This document shows, one piece after another, positions 9,211 through 19,530 of a stretch of DNA of 64,000 nt. The stretch lies in assembly GCF_023634655.1 (NCBI RefSeq), contig NZ_JAMKMS010000007.1, positions 124,001-188,000 on the forward strand, read 5' to 3'. Under the pieces are notes generated by a model. It did no database searches. It saw only the letters and a list, made by a program, of their open reading frames with translations, and was not told the DNA's origin. Position numbers and translations under genes: made by a program. This DNA comes from Vibrio methylphosphonaticus. Its GTDB lineage: Bacteria; Pseudomonadota; Gammaproteobacteria; Enterobacterales; Vibrionaceae. The number at the start of each line of letters is the position of its first letter. Within the stretch, counting starts at the first letter, position 1.

Positions 9211-10587
9211 CTACAAATTCTCTTCCGCATATTCAGCCAATCGGCTTCGTACTACGCCATTTAAATGAATATTGGCGCTTCCCGAAAAGTTTTTGAATCG
9301 CTCTACCATATAGGTAAGCCCTGATGTGACCGGAGTAAGATAATGAGAGTCTATTTGTGCTAGGTTGCCTGAACAGACAATTTTCGTTCCTTCACCACAA
9401 CGTGTGATGATGGTTTTAATTTGCGATGCGGTAAGGTTTTGGCATTCGTCGAGCAAGACAAACGCATTTTGTATCGAGCGCCCTCGCATAAAGTTAATCG
9501 ATTTAAATTGAATGTTAGCTTTGTCGCAAATGTATTTTAATGACCCTTCAGTACAGTGGTCATGCTTATGTAGCGCTTCTAACGTATCCGTAATCGCCGC
9601 TAACCATGGCATCATTTTCTCTTCTTCGCTACCAGGAAGAAAACCAATCGATTCACCGATATCTGGTGTGTTACGTGTCACGATGATTTTATCAAACATG
9701 TTTTTTTCAATCGTCATTTCAAGGGCTGCTGCCATCGCGAGCAGCGTTTTACCGCTCCCCGCGGCACCCGTTAAAATAACAAGGTCAATATCTGGATCGA
9801 GTAAGGCATCCATTGCCATTCCTTGATAGGTGTTTTTCGGTCGTATTCCCCAAGCTTGGCGAGACAGCAAGCGTTCATGACTGAGATCTTTAATCGTGAT
9901 GTCATCTTCGTGAATATCCGCAACTCTACCGGCGAAGTCACTTTCTTCATCAACCAGATACTGATTTACATACGAAGGCGCGATGGTTTCCCGATTGAAA
10001 GTGTGAAAGGTATTACTGCCCAGAACGCTGGTCTCAACGTTGTCGATCCCCTCCCAAAAATCACCGGGTATTTTTTGAAAGCCTTTGGATAGGTATTCCA
10101 CATCGTCAATGAGTTGATCGGTACGATAGTCTTCGACAAACAACACACCAGCACCCTTCGCTCGCAGCCTCATATTGATGTCTTTGGTGACGAGGATGAT
10201 ATCACGCGGCGCGCGTTTGTTTTGCAAGTATAGAACGGCGTTTAGAATACGGTTATCGCCTTCCTTGTCGGCAAATGCTTTGAAGGTTTCGTGCAGCATA
10301 TAGTCAGCCAGTATGGAGATTGTGCCTGTTGCTTGTTGCTCATGGGAAAAGGGGATTCCTTCGGATATTTCATCAGGCGTGGCGTCTTTAAACAGATTTT
10401 CAAGTGCCCGAATCGCGACACGCGCGTCACGCGCGACGTCGCGTTTACTGTCTTTTATACGGTCGAGCTCTTCTAGTACCGTCATTGGAATGACGACGTC
10501 GTGTTCTTTAAATGAATAGATAGCGAAGGGTTCGTGAAGAAGGATATTGGTATCGAGAACAAAAATTTTACGGTCGGTGTCGCCCAT
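9211..10587 (-). CDS. PhoH family protein with N-terminal PIN domain
   Basis: A 458-aa two-domain protein. The N-terminal PIN-like nuclease domain begins at FVLDTNILLHEP, with the acidic residue pattern continuing at about 35-55 and 110-135. The C-terminal PhoH-type P-loop ATPase has Walker A GAAGSGKTLL (about 275) and Walker B FVLLDECQNL (about 375). PIN-PhoH proteins in other bacteria show RNA helicase/nuclease activity; the Vibrio role is not known to me. ATG 10587 was chosen because AAGGAG lies six bases upstream; a start 18 bp earlier would put that site inside the gene. It is divergent from rapA. Confidence 0.9.
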   Translation of the reverse strand: MGDTDRKIFVLDTNILLHEPFAIYSFKEHDVVIPMTVLEELDRIKDSKRDVARDARVAIRALENLFKDATPDEISEGIPFSHEQQATGTISILADYMLHETFKAFADKEGDNRILNAVLYLQNKRAPRDIILVTKDINMRLRAKGAGVLFVEDYRTDQLIDDVEYLSKGFQKIPGDFWEGIDNVETSVLGSNTFHTFNRETIAPSYVNQYLVDEESDFAGRVADIHEDDITIKDLSHERLLSRQAWGIRPKNTYQGMAMDALLDPDIDLVILTGAAGSGKTLLAMAAALEMTIEKNMFDKIIVTRNTPDIGESIGFLPGSEEEKMMPWLAAITDTLEALHKHDHCTEGSLKYICDKANIQFKSINFMRGRSIQNAFVLLDECQNLTASQIKTIITRCGEGTKIVCSGNLAQIDSHYLTPVTSGLTYMVERFKNFSGSANIHLNGVVRSRLAEYAEENL

Positions 10588-11075
10588 AGAGTCTCCTTGC
10601 CGCATTCCGCGGTTGTCCTGGCAAGTTGCTCACAGCTGAGACGAATCAGGCTTTGGATACTCGCTGGCTCGTCTGTGTACACGGTGAGTCAACTTTGGTT
10701 GCTTCAATCAACATTTGTTAGATTGAATGGCTTATCCTTGTATACGTTCACAAGTTCATGATGGGTTAACATCTTTGTAACGTTTACACTTTGAGTATAA
10801 GTGAAAAAATTCACCTTACCGTTAACAAATGCCACTATTTTTTTTCAGTTTTATGTCAACGTGACCAAAACAAAAAAAACTGAGGTTTTCCGTGCAATTG
10901 GCGTGACCTAAATCACGCCTTCAAGTAAGATGAGCGACCTTTCATCTAGTGGTAGGGATGCGCAATTTTTGGTCATCATCTACTATTATTTGGGCGGAGT
11001 TGTGAGCTCAACAGTGACTCTGAGCTACCGCCAAACAACCGCAAAAGATATCGAAAAGAGTGAGGTATTCGTTCT
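10588..11075. promoter_or_regulatory. Divergent intergenic region phoH-like / rapA
   Basis: This 488-bp gap must carry both divergent promoters. It is AT-rich in the middle (10770-10880) and contains an inverted repeat GTGAA-AAAA-TTCAC at 10801-10814 and a CRP-like palindrome at 10901-10918. No ORF with convincing coding character is visible. The rapA start is preceded by GTGAGGT about 10 bases upstream. Confidence 0.6.
10901..10918. promoter_or_regulatory. CRP/FNR-like palindrome upstream of rapA
   Basis: GCGTGA and TCACGC form a perfect inverted repeat around six bases. This keeps the GTGA-N6-TCAC core of the CRP consensus, with C/G replacing the outer T/A. It lies 158 bp before rapA. Binding by CRP is an inference from the motif alone. 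Confidence 0.4.
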
Positions 11076-13985
11076 ATGACATTTGCTTTAGGGCAGCGCT
11101 GGATTAGCGATACGGAAAGTGATTTAGGTTTGGGTACGGTCGTCGCATTGGATGCGAGAACAGTATCATTGATGTTTGCTGCATCGGAAGAAAACCGTGT
11201 TTATGCACGTAGTGATGCACCGGTAACCCGAGTCATTTTTAATGTCGGCGATGTTATAGATAGCCAAGAAGGCTGGTCTTTAGAAGTTGCGGATGTGTCG
11301 GAAGACCAAGGGGTTTTGACTTATATTGGTACCCGCCAAGATACCCAAGAAACGGACGTGGCACTGCGTGAGATCTTTTTAAGCAACCATATTCGTTTTA
11401 ACAAGCCACAAGATAAATTGTTCGCCGGACAAATTGACCGTATGGACAATTTTGTGTTGCGTTATCGTGCACTGACCAATCAACATGAGCAGCACAAGAG
11501 CCCAATGCGTGGTCTTTGTGGTATGCGAGCTGGTTTGATTCCACACCAACTTTTCATTGCACATGAAGTTGGGCGTCGTCATGCGCCTCGCGTTCTGTTG
11601 GCTGATGAAGTCGGTCTAGGTAAAACGATTGAAGCGGGCATGATCATTCATCAGCAGGTGTTATCTGGTCGTGCTGAGCGTGTCCTTATTGTGGTTCCTG
11701 AGACACTGCAGCATCAATGGTTAGTTGAAATGATGCGTCGCTTTAATATGCACTTCTCTATCTTTGATGAAGAACGCTGTATTGAAGCTTACGCCGAAGC
11801 GGATAACCCATTTGATACGCAGCAGTTCGTGTTGTGTTCATTGGACTTTTTGCGTAAGAGCCGCAAGCGTTTTGAGCAAGCCTTAGAGGGTGAGTGGGAT
11901 CTACTGGTTGTCGATGAGGCGCACCATTTAGAGTGGAGCCAAGAGAAACCCAGTCGCCAGTATCAAGTGATCGAAGCATTAGCTGATAAGACGCCGGGCG
12001 TACTACTGCTTACGGCCACGCCTGAGCAACTCGGTCGTGAAAGCCATTTTGCCCGTCTACGTTTGCTCGATGCTGATCGTTTCTTTGATTATGATGCGTT
12101 TGTAAAAGAAGAAGATCAGTATGCTCCGGTTGCTGACGCGGTGACGGCTCTGTTTTCAGGCGAAAAATTGACTAATGAAGCCAAAAACCAAATTACAGAA
12201 TTGCTTTCTGAACAAGACGTTGAGCCTTTGTTTAATGTCTTAGAAAGTGGCGCGGATGAAGACGAAAAAATTACGGCACGTCAGGAGCTGATTGATAACC
12301 TGATGGACCGACATGGCACGGGACGCGTACTGTTTAGAAATACGCGCGCGGCGATCAAAGGTTTCCCAACGCGAAATGTGAATCTGGTCCCGATGCCTAT
12401 TCCACAGCAATACACGACGTCGATGCGTGTATCGGGCATGATTGGTGGCAAAATGGCACCAGAAGCTCGCGCGATGAAGATGCTTTACCCAGAAGAAATA
12501 TTTCAAGAGTTTGAAGGCGAAGATTCAAGCTGGTGGCAGTTCGATTCACGCGTGAATTGGTTGATCGAAAAAATCCAAGCAAAACGCAGTGAAAAGGTTC
12601 TTGTTATTGCATCACGTTCAAGCACAGCTTTGCAGCTTGAACAGGCACTTCGTGAGCGAGAAGGTATTCGAGCAACGGTGTTCCATGAAGGCATGTCCAT
12701 TCTGGAGCGTGATAAAGCGGCCGCTTATTTTGCTCAAGAAGAGGGCGGAGCTCAGGTACTGATTTGTAGTGAGATTGGTTCTGAAGGTCGTAACTTCCAG
12801 TTTGCTAATCAACTGGTTATGTTTGATTTGCCATTTAACCCGGATTTGCTTGAGCAACGTATTGGTCGTTTGGACCGTATTGGGCAAAGTCGTGATATAG
12901 ACGTGCATGTACCATACCTAGAAGGGACGTCTCAGGCGATCCTAGCGCGTTGGTTTGATGAAGGGTTGAACGCTTTTGCTGAAACCTGCCCAACGGGTCG
13001 AATGGTCTATGATCGTTATCAAGAGTCAATTGTGAACATGCTGGCCTCTGGTGATGTGACTGAACTGGATGAGGTGATTGAAGGTTCTCGCCAATACAAC
13101 CAAGAGCTGAAACACGACTTAGAGCAAGGGCGTGACCGTTTATTAGAAATGCATTCTAATGGTGGCGAAGCGGCGCAGAAAATCGCGGACGATATTAAGG
13201 CGACCGACGGTGATACGAATCTGGTGACCTTCGCGTTAAGCTTATTTGATACCATTGGCCTAAACCAGGATGACAAAGGTGAAAATGCTTTGGTGGTGAC
13301 ACCGTCTGAGCACATGATGGTACCGAGTTACCCAGGTTTGCCTTATGAGGGTGCGACTATTACCTTCGATCGTGATACGGCGCTGTCTCGTGAAGATATG
13401 AACTTTATCAGTTGGGAGCACCCAATGATTCAAGGTGGTATCGATCTCCTAATGAGTGAAGGGGTAGGCACGTGTGCAGTATCTTTGTTGAAGAACAAAG
13501 CGCTGCCTGTGGGTACAATTTTACTTGAGTTGGTGTACGTGGTGGACGCACAAGCGCCGAAGCGTAGCGGAATTAGCCGATTCTTGCCACCAGAGCCGAT
13601 CCGTTTGATGATTGACGGCCGAGGTAACGACTTGTCTGCTCAGGTCGAGTTTGAAGGCTTCAACCGTCAACTAAGCCCTGTTAATCGCCATTTAGCGAGT
13701 AAGCTTGTGACATCAGTTCAAGGTGAAGTTGTGCGTTTGATTGAAGCGGGCAACGGTGTCGTGGAACCGAAACTTACTCAGGCGAAAGAGCAAGCACACA
13801 AAGCCATGTACTCTAGTCTTAATGGTGAATTGGAGCGTTTACAGGCATTGAAAGCGGTGAACCCAAATATTCGCGATGAAGAAATCGAGGCGATTGATAC
13901 TCAGATTAAAGCGTTAGATAGCTATATCAATAACGCACAATTGCAGTTGGATTCGCTACGCTTGATTGTCGTAAGTCACAACTAA
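11076..13985 (+). CDS. rapA: RNA polymerase-associated ATPase RapA (HepA)
   Basis: SWI2/SNF2-family ATPase of 969 aa that binds core RNA polymerase and promotes its recycling after transcription. An N-terminal Tudor-like part (about residues 1-110) comes first, then helicase motif [14 protein letters not shown] (about 176-188) and motif [11 protein letters not shown] (about 279). The second RecA-like domain includes [11 protein letters not shown] and the [11 protein letters not shown] motif VI (about 598-608), followed by the long C-terminal RapA-specific region. Length matches the E. coli protein (968 aa). rluA follows, as in E. coli, but a strong terminator separates them. Confidence 0.97.
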   Translation: MTFALGQRWISDTESDLGLGTVVALDARTVSLMFAASEENRVYARSDAPVTRVIFNVGDVIDSQEGWSLEVADVSEDQGVLTYIGTRQDTQETDVALREIFLSNHIRFNKPQDKLFAGQIDRMDNFVLRYRALTNQHEQHKSPMRGLCGMRAGLIPHQLFIAHEVGRRHAPRVLLADEVGLGKTIEAGMIIHQQVLSGRAERVLIVVPETLQHQWLVEMMRRFNMHFSIFDEERCIEAYAEADNPFDTQQFVLCSLDFLRKSRKRFEQALEGEWDLLVVDEAHHLEWSQEKPSRQYQVIEALADKTPGVLLLTATPEQLGRESHFARLRLLDADRFFDYDAFVKEEDQYAPVADAVTALFSGEKLTNEAKNQITELLSEQDVEPLFNVLESGADEDEKITARQELIDNLMDRHGTGRVLFRNTRAAIKGFPTRNVNLVPMPIPQQYTTSMRVSGMIGGKMAPEARAMKMLYPEEIFQEFEGEDSSWWQFDSRVNWLIEKIQAKRSEKVLVIASRSSTALQLEQALREREGIRATVFHEGMSILERDKAAAYFAQEEGGAQVLICSEIGSEGRNFQFANQLVMFDLPFNPDLLEQRIGRLDRIGQSRDIDVHVPYLEGTSQAILARWFDEGLNAFAETCPTGRMVYDRYQESIVNMLASGDVTELDEVIEGSRQYNQELKHDLEQGRDRLLEMHSNGGEAAQKIADDIKATDGDTNLVTFALSLFDTIGLNQDDKGENALVVTPSEHMMVPSYPGLPYEGATITFDRDTALSREDMNFISWEHPMIQGGIDLLMSEGVGTCAVSLLKNKALPVGTILLELVYVVDAQAPKRSGISRFLPPEPIRLMIDGRGNDLSAQVEFEGFNRQLSPVNRHLASKLVTSVQGEVVRLIEAGNGVVEPKLTQAKEQAHKAMYSSLNGELERLQALKAVNPNIRDEEIEAIDTQIKALDSYINNAQLQLDSLRLIVVSHN

Positions 13986-14020
13986 GCTTGGCATGCTAAC
14001 AAAGGCTTTGCAGTACAATT

Positions 14021-14050
14021 AAAAAATGCAGCGTAGGCTGCATTTTTTGT
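14021..14050 (+). terminator. Rho-independent terminator after rapA
   Basis: Stem 14021-14032 pairs perfectly with 14037-14048 around the loop GTAG and ends in six T. It lies 36 bp after the rapA stop and before rluA, so rluA probably has its own promoter or depends on readthrough. Confidence 0.85.
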
Positions 14051-14133
14051 TTTTGCGTGTTGTATAAGATAAAGGCACACCACAAATTGTGGCCTTTCTT
14101 CTGTATTTAACCCTCTATATCTCGGTAAGTACT

Positions 14134-14871
14134 ATGGCGATATTAAGCTACACCCCACCCACCGACCCTTGGATTCATGTCGTCTATGAGGATGAAGATA
14201 TTCTCGCGGTAAACAAGCCCTCTGGACTGCTGTCAGTGCCAGGGAGAGCGGTTGAGCATTACGATAGTATGTGGAGCCGATTGCATGCGGAGTACCCGGA
14301 AATTCAAGTGGTGCATCGATTAGACATGTCAACATCGGGGTTGATGCTACTGGCAAAAAATAAGCCAGCAGAGCGTGCCATCAAGAAGCAATTTCAATAT
14401 CGACTGACCCATAAAGTTTACTACGCTCGAGTATGGGGCACGCTTGAGGAAAAAGAGGGGTTGATTGATGAACCTCTAATTTGTGACTGGCCGAATAGAC
14501 CAAGACAAAAAGTCTGTTATCAAGATGGTAAGCCATCACAGACGCACTATCAGGTCGTGTCAGAAGACGATAAAACCAGTATTGTACGCTTGTTTCCTAT
14601 TACCGGCCGATCCCATCAGTTGCGTGTACACTTACTGGCAATAGGACATCCGATTGTTGGGGATGAGTTTTATGCGCACGATGAAGCAAGGTGCTACTCC
14701 GATACGTTGGCACTGCACGCGACGGAGCTCTCTTTTTATCATCCTGAAACATTAGCGTTGAGCTCAATCTTCGTTCCGTGCGAATTTTATCCGCAAGCTG
14801 AACAAATGGTGGTTGAACATTTTGACCCCGCGCCTGTTTTACCGGATTATAAAACCCTACCAAAATGTTGA
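14134..14871 (+). CDS. rluA: tRNA/23S rRNA pseudouridine synthase RluA
   Basis: Dual-specificity pseudouridine synthase; in E. coli it modifies U746 of 23S rRNA and U32 of several tRNAs. The catalytic aspartate lies in the family motif HRLDMSTSG (Asp near residue 64). Further conserved blocks are VNKPSGLLSVPGR, LICDWPNRP and PITGRSHQLRVH. From ATG 14134 the protein is 245 aa, with an extra C-terminal stretch of about 25 aa compared with E. coli. An in-frame GTG at 14089 would add 15 residues with no family similarity and was rejected. Confidence 0.95.
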   Translation: MAILSYTPPTDPWIHVVYEDEDILAVNKPSGLLSVPGRAVEHYDSMWSRLHAEYPEIQVVHRLDMSTSGLMLLAKNKPAERAIKKQFQYRLTHKVYYARVWGTLEEKEGLIDEPLICDWPNRPRQKVCYQDGKPSQTHYQVVSEDDKTSIVRLFPITGRSHQLRVHLLAIGHPIVGDEFYAHDEARCYSDTLALHATELSFYHPETLALSSIFVPCEFYPQAEQMVVEHFDPAPVLPDYKTLPKC

Positions 14872-14917
14872 TTTGACCGGGTTAAGGCTATCGGTCACTA
14901 CTCGCTAAGGATGCGCT

Positions 14918-15961
14918 ATGACCGATACACCTCGTGACTTGTCTAAACAAAGTCTCCCTGAAAAGGGTTTACACTCACATCAGCCTAATGCTAACCAATC
15001 TAGCGTACCAACGGTCGTGTTTCTGGATCGAGAAACTATCCCGCCTCATATTAACATTGCGCCATTATCGTTTGATCATCAGTGGTTGAGTTATGCTGAA
15101 ACGGCACCGGCGCAGATCGCAGAGCGAATTGCAGATGCGGATATCGTTGTGACGAATAAAGTCATATTAAGTGAAGATGTGTTAGCGCAGGCAAGTAAGC
15201 TGAAACATATAGCTGTGACGGCGACAGGCGTTAATAACATTGATCTTTCTTACTGTGAGTCTCGGGGCATCGCCGTTTCTAATATTCAGGGTTATGCGAC
15301 TCAATCGGTTCCCGAGCATGTAATAGGGTTGTTGTTTGCTCTGTTTCGAAATATTAGTGCTTATCATCATGACATTGCTCAGGGTGAATGGCAGAGACAG
15401 GGTAAGTTTTGCTTCTTTACGCATCCAATTCGAGATGTGGCTGGATCAACGTTAGGAATTGTCGGCTCAGGTGCTCTGGGACAAGCAACCGCAACGCTAG
15501 CGTCAGCAGTGGGGATGAAGGTCGTGTTTGCTGAGCGAAAAGGCGCATCTGAGGTTCGAGCGGGTTACCAGGCGTTTGATCGTGTTCTTGAAGAGTCTGA
15601 TGCGATATGTTTGTTGTGCCCTTTGACAGAATCAACGGTGAATCTGATTGCTAAGCGTGAACTCGAGTTAATGAAGTCAACGGCAGTGCTCATTAATACT
15701 GGACGGGGTGGTTTAGTCGATGAACACGCATTAGTGGATGCGTTGCATCAAGGCATAATCGCTGGAGCTGGCGTTGACGTTTTTACTCAGGAGCCAGCCC
15801 CAAAAGATAACCCTTTGATCATGAATAATGACTTGCCCACATTACTATTAACGCCTCATGTGGCATGGGGAAGTGACTCTTCAATACAAAAGCTATGTAA
15901 TATTTTGGTAGAGAATGTAGAGGCTTTTCAACAAGGTTTAAGACTCAATCGTGTTGTGTAG
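14918..15961 (+). CDS. D-2-hydroxyacid dehydrogenase (glycerate dehydrogenase-like)
   Basis: NAD(P)-dependent oxidoreductase of the D-isomer-specific 2-hydroxyacid dehydrogenase family, 347 aa. The Rossmann motif appears as GIVGSGALGQATA (about residues 184-196), and the catalytic Arg-Glu-His set in NTGRGGLVDE, the TQEPAP loop and LTPHVAWGS. The best guess is reduction of hydroxypyruvate or glyoxylate (HprA-like), but 2-oxo acid specificity cannot be read from sequence. The first 30 residues are polar and not family-like; the ATG is supported by AAGGA seven bases upstream. It appears to be monocistronic, with a terminator 66 bp after the stop. Confidence 0.88.
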   Translation: MTDTPRDLSKQSLPEKGLHSHQPNANQSSVPTVVFLDRETIPPHINIAPLSFDHQWLSYAETAPAQIAERIADADIVVTNKVILSEDVLAQASKLKHIAVTATGVNNIDLSYCESRGIAVSNIQGYATQSVPEHVIGLLFALFRNISAYHHDIAQGEWQRQGKFCFFTHPIRDVAGSTLGIVGSGALGQATATLASAVGMKVVFAERKGASEVRAGYQAFDRVLEESDAICLLCPLTESTVNLIAKRELELMKSTAVLINTGRGGLVDEHALVDALHQGIIAGAGVDVFTQEPAPKDNPLIMNNDLPTLLLTPHVAWGSDSSIQKLCNILVENVEAFQQGLRLNRVV

Positions 15962-16026
15962 TCTATATCGTTGATAGGGCGCTGGAGATAAGCGCTTAGC
16001 ATGTCCTCATCACTCGTTAGCAATAA

Positions 16027-16052
16027 AAAAAGGCAGCGTATACTGCCTTTTT
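16027..16052. terminator. Bidirectional terminator between dehydrogenase and uspA
   Basis: AAAAAGGCAG (16027-16036) pairs with CTGCCTTTTT (16043-16052) around a 6-base loop. Both arms end in A/T runs and the flanking genes converge, so it can serve both transcripts. Confidence 0.85.
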
Positions 16053-16067
16053 AATGAAGACGAAATC

Positions 16068-16514
16068 TTAGGATTCTTCGGTTTGTGGTTTGACAACCAA
16101 AACGTTAATTGGTGAATTTTGTACCACTTTACTCGCCACAGAACCAAGGACCACTTTATCAATTTTTGAGCGCTTATGGCTTGGCATCACGATTAAGTCA
16201 GCCCCTAGGCGTTCGGCAAAATCTAAAATAGTAGCGTAGGGTTTACCTTCGGCGACGTGAACTTTAAAAATCACTTCATCATCAATATGTTGATCAGCAA
16301 ACGCCTTCAGCTGCGCTTTTACATCACTCTTCATTTTTGCCGCAGCATCTTTCGGAAAATATGTTGCGACCATCGACATGTGAATGCCTGGTAATACATT
16401 CAGAAGATGAATTTCCGCATTGGAATGTTTGGCGTGCCAAACCGCGATTTCTACCGCTTTATCGGAAAAGCCTTTGTCATTTAGATCGACAGGAACAAGG
16501 ATCTGTTTATACAT
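16068..16514 (-). CDS. Universal stress protein (UspA family) behind the TRAP transporter
   Basis: Single-domain UspA fold protein, 148 aa, starting YKQILVPVDLNDKG and ending with the strand PINVLVVKP. The nucleotide-binding pattern G-x2-G-x9-G-S/T is degraded: the segment reads MPSHKRSKIDKVVLGS, with Pro and Lys at the first two glycine positions, so it may not bind ATP as UspFG types do. It is 81 bp downstream of the TRAP permease on the same strand, and a UspA-like protein regulates a TRAP transporter in Halomonas (TeaD). A related role here is inference. Confidence 0.9.
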   Translation of the reverse strand: MYKQILVPVDLNDKGFSDKAVEIAVWHAKHSNAEIHLLNVLPGIHMSMVATYFPKDAAAKMKSDVKAQLKAFADQHIDDEVIFKVHVAEGKPYATILDFAERLGADLIVMPSHKRSKIDKVVLGSVASKVVQNSPINVLVVKPQTEES

Positions 16515-16564
16515 GTAATTTCTCTTCTTAGTTCACGCGAGGTGAGGTCGCTTTGTCCTTATTT

Positions 16565-16588
16565 AAGGCTCCCACTATAAGGAGCCTT
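16565..16588 (-). repeat. Hairpin between TRAP permease and uspA
   Basis: AAGGCTCC (16565-16572) pairs with GGAGCCTT (16581-16588) around eight bases, in the 81-bp gap after the permease stop. On the reverse strand no clear T run follows, so it looks more like an mRNA 3'-end stabiliser or weak attenuator than a full terminator. Confidence 0.55.
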
Positions 16589-16595
16589 ATCTGTC

Positions 16596-19175
16596 TTACG
16601 CGTTTAACGCTTCCCTACGAATTCGACGTTTTTGGTTCATAGCCATGGCTAAGAGTATGAGTAGCGCTGGGACAAACATCCATTCTTTCATTGGTCGTTC
16701 CGCATCTTGTATTATCGATTGGATTTCCCAATCAAAATCAAGTCCGGAAGCTTCCGCAGGGCTGCCAAACTCAACCATGTCGATAATCATCTTACCGTCA
16801 TTTTCTGTGAGCATGAGTCCCATAGAGGCGATTCTATCTTCAGCTGTCTTGGCGCTATCATCAAATGGTAGACGAACCGTCTTCGCAACGGCTTTGCCAT
16901 CAAATGTTTCGCCAGCTACTCGTAACTCGATGGATTGTCCAACATTTAGCTCTTGAGTGATTTGCGCTATCTCAATCCCAGGTGAAACAACTTTGGCCGG
17001 GTAGACCATGTCCCACCAAAAACCTGGTCGGAAAAAGGTAAACGTCAGCACTAATAGTAATACCGTTTCCCACCATTTATTTTTGGTTAACCACCATCCT
17101 TGGGTTGCCGCAGAAAAAATGAGCATCGCGATGATGGATGAAATAACTGTGAGCGCAAGGTGCCACCATGAATCAATACCCATCAATAGGAGCTGAGTAT
17201 TGAAAATGAACATGAATGGTAAAATAGCGGTACGAATGTCGTAGGTAAAACCTTGAATACCAGTACGAATTGGATCTGATTTGGCAATTGCGGCAGCGGC
17301 AAAAGCGGCGAGACCCACGGGAGGAGTATCATCAGCCAAAATACCAAAGTAGAAAACAAATAGATGGACGGCAATAAGAGGGATAATCAGACCATGAGCC
17401 GCACCTAACGTGACAATTACCGGAGCCATCAAGGTCGATACAACAATATAGTTGGCGGTAGTCGGTAATCCCATACCGAGAATCAAGCTAATAACCGCAG
17501 TAAATAACAACATCAAAATGATGCTGCCTCCGGAAATAAACTCTACGAAGTCGGTCATGACAAGACCGATACCTGTTAAGGTGACGACGCCTACGACAAT
17601 ACCTGCAGCTGCAGTCGCGACACCGATACCAATCATATTACGAGCACCAGATACCATGCTTTCGGCAAGATCAATAAATCCTGCTTTTGCTTGTTGTGCT
17701 ACATCATCCGATTTACTCATGATCGCGATCAGCGGACGTTGAGTGATCAAGATGAAAATCATGAACACGGTTGCCCAGAATGCGGATAACCCTGGAGAGA
17801 ATCGTTCAACGGTGAGACACCATACTAGGACAACGATTGGCAGTAAAAAGTGCAAACCAGATTTAATGGTTGGTCCTGGATCAGGGACTTCGGTTAACTC
17901 TGCATCAATCTCCATCACGCCTTCTTTGGCGTAACGGGCTGAAATTCTCAGTAAGCCTATATAAGAAGCAAGCAAGGCTACGCCAACGATAGGCGTGGCT
18001 GCATCACCAAATACACCTTTAGTCCAACCAATTCCATAATAGACGGCGGCACTAATGACACAGAGCCCTAAAATGGTACCGGTAAATGATAGAAGGCTTT
18101 GTATTAGAGTTGGGTTGTGACGTCTCGGAAGTCCTGTCATACCAACTTTACAGGCTTCTAAGTGCACAATATAAATAAGGGCAATGTAGGAAATGAGCGC
18201 GGGAAGCAATGCGGCTTTGATTACTTCTACATAGGAGATACCCACATACTCAACCATTAGGAATGCAGCCGCACCCATAATAGGCGGTGTCAGTTGTCCG
18301 TTAGTGGAGGCGGCGACTTCTACGGCGCCCGCTTTTGTTCCAGGAAAACCGACTCGCTTCATCAATGGGATGGTAAACGTACCTGTTGTTACCACGTTGG
18401 CAATGGATGAGCCAGAGACTAACCCAGATAAACCAGAGGCAACAACCGCCGCTTTTGCCGGACCACCGCGCATATGCCCAAGTAACGAGAACGCCACTTT
18501 AATGAAGTAAGCGCCTGCGCCAGCTCGTTCTAGCATCGCACCAAAGAGCACAAATAAGAAAACAAACGACGTGGATACACCTAGAGCGACACCGAACACC
18601 CCTTCAGTCGTAAGCCAAAGGTGTGACATTGCTTTGTTTAAGCTGGCCCCTTTGTGTGCGATGACATCAGGCATATAAGGGCCACCAAAGGTGTACAGCA
18701 GGAATACGGCTGCAACAACCATGAGTGGAGGACCCAATGCACGTCGGGTTGCTTCTAGGAGTAGGACCATTCCAGTGACTGCCGCGACAATATCCATGGT
18801 AGTCGGTGCACCAGAACGTTCGGCTAGTTGGGTATAAAATAGAAATATGTAGGCGGCAGAAAAGCTGCCCAATAATGCCAATACCCAATCTATCGCAGGA
18901 ATCCGATCTCTTGGGGAAGATTTCATTGCAGGATAAGCGGTGAAAGCTAAGAACACAGCGAACGTCAAATGTATTGAACGTGCTTCAGTATCATTGAGAA
19001 CGGCAAAATTAAAAATAAATGGCAGCGGAGAAGCATACCAAAGTTGAAATAGCGACCAACACAAAGGGACAAACCAGAGGATCTTTGCTGGTATTCCTTG
19101 TGGGCTTCGTGCTCCAGTATCGGCTTGCGCGACCATTTCTTGCACATCTTGCGACGGTTGTGATGTCTGCGTCAT
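16596..19175 (-). CDS. TRAP transporter permease, fused 4TM/12TM subunits, DUF3394 C-terminus
   Basis: Inner-membrane permease of a TAXI-type TRAP transporter, 859 aa. The small (DctQ) and large (DctM) subunits are fused in one chain, as is usual for TAXI systems. Many hydrophobic helices run from about residue 25 to 700, with the DctM-type GLPTTANYIVV and ADDTPPVGLAAFAA motifs. The last 150 residues form a soluble part with a PDZ-like look (PAEASGLDFDWEIQSI) followed by one more helix, matching the DUF3394 extension. It imports an organic acid with sodium or proton symport; the substrate is unknown. AAGGA precedes the ATG. Confidence 0.93.
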   Translation of the reverse strand: MTQTSQPSQDVQEMVAQADTGARSPQGIPAKILWFVPLCWSLFQLWYASPLPFIFNFAVLNDTEARSIHLTFAVFLAFTAYPAMKSSPRDRIPAIDWVLALLGSFSAAYIFLFYTQLAERSGAPTTMDIVAAVTGMVLLLEATRRALGPPLMVVAAVFLLYTFGGPYMPDVIAHKGASLNKAMSHLWLTTEGVFGVALGVSTSFVFLFVLFGAMLERAGAGAYFIKVAFSLLGHMRGGPAKAAVVASGLSGLVSGSSIANVVTTGTFTIPLMKRVGFPGTKAGAVEVAASTNGQLTPPIMGAAAFLMVEYVGISYVEVIKAALLPALISYIALIYIVHLEACKVGMTGLPRRHNPTLIQSLLSFTGTILGLCVISAAVYYGIGWTKGVFGDAATPIVGVALLASYIGLLRISARYAKEGVMEIDAELTEVPDPGPTIKSGLHFLLPIVVLVWCLTVERFSPGLSAFWATVFMIFILITQRPLIAIMSKSDDVAQQAKAGFIDLAESMVSGARNMIGIGVATAAAGIVVGVVTLTGIGLVMTDFVEFISGGSIILMLLFTAVISLILGMGLPTTANYIVVSTLMAPVIVTLGAAHGLIIPLIAVHLFVFYFGILADDTPPVGLAAFAAAAIAKSDPIRTGIQGFTYDIRTAILPFMFIFNTQLLLMGIDSWWHLALTVISSIIAMLIFSAATQGWWLTKNKWWETVLLLVLTFTFFRPGFWWDMVYPAKVVSPGIEIAQITQELNVGQSIELRVAGETFDGKAVAKTVRLPFDDSAKTAEDRIASMGLMLTENDGKMIIDMVEFGSPAEASGLDFDWEIQSIIQDAERPMKEWMFVPALLILLAMAMNQKRRIRREALNA

Positions 19176-19453
19176 GTACTTTATCCTTTATTATTCATGG
19201 TCCAATGTTTCCCAACAACGGATTATGCCTTTTTTACTTGTAGCTATGGCGAGTCGGTGCGCTCATTGTCATCACATCGTTTCTTATGTCGATTGAGATG
19301 CAATCAGCATTGCCGACTTGTTTCTGCAAGTCATTTAAGTATAGACCCCTACCTTGCCTCTAACAGTGTAGTCAAAGGATGCGAAGGTGTGGTCGTTGTT
19401 GTGTATGCTTGGCTAGAAAGTAGTGAGCTGTGAACGTTGAGCCCAAATAGCCA

Positions 19454-19474
19454 AACCAGATAAGAAATCTGGTT
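19454..19474 (-). repeat. Hairpin downstream of the TAXI binding-protein gene
   Basis: AACCAGAT (19454-19461) pairs perfectly with ATCTGGTT (19467-19474) around five bases. It follows the stronger terminator hairpin by 24 bp on the reverse strand and has no clear T run. Confidence 0.5.
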
Positions 19475-19497
19475 CAATTTATTTTGAATAATGTTAT

Positions 19498-19530
19498 TCA
19501 AAAAAGCAGTAGGGAAGCGATGCTTCCCTA
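19498..19530 (-). terminator. Intrinsic terminator after TAXI binding-protein gene
   Basis: On the reverse strand a 10-bp perfect stem (19508-19517 with 19521-19530, loop of 3) is followed by TGCTTTTTTG. It starts 10 bases after the stop codon. Partial termination here would give more binding protein than permease, as is common in binding-protein-dependent uptake. Confidence 0.85.

Noticed and set aside
19197..19433. 78-aa plus-strand ORF in the TRAP intercistronic gap
   Set aside because: Odd composition, rich in Cys, His and Ser with no domain pattern, and opposite in direction to the operon. Probably random.
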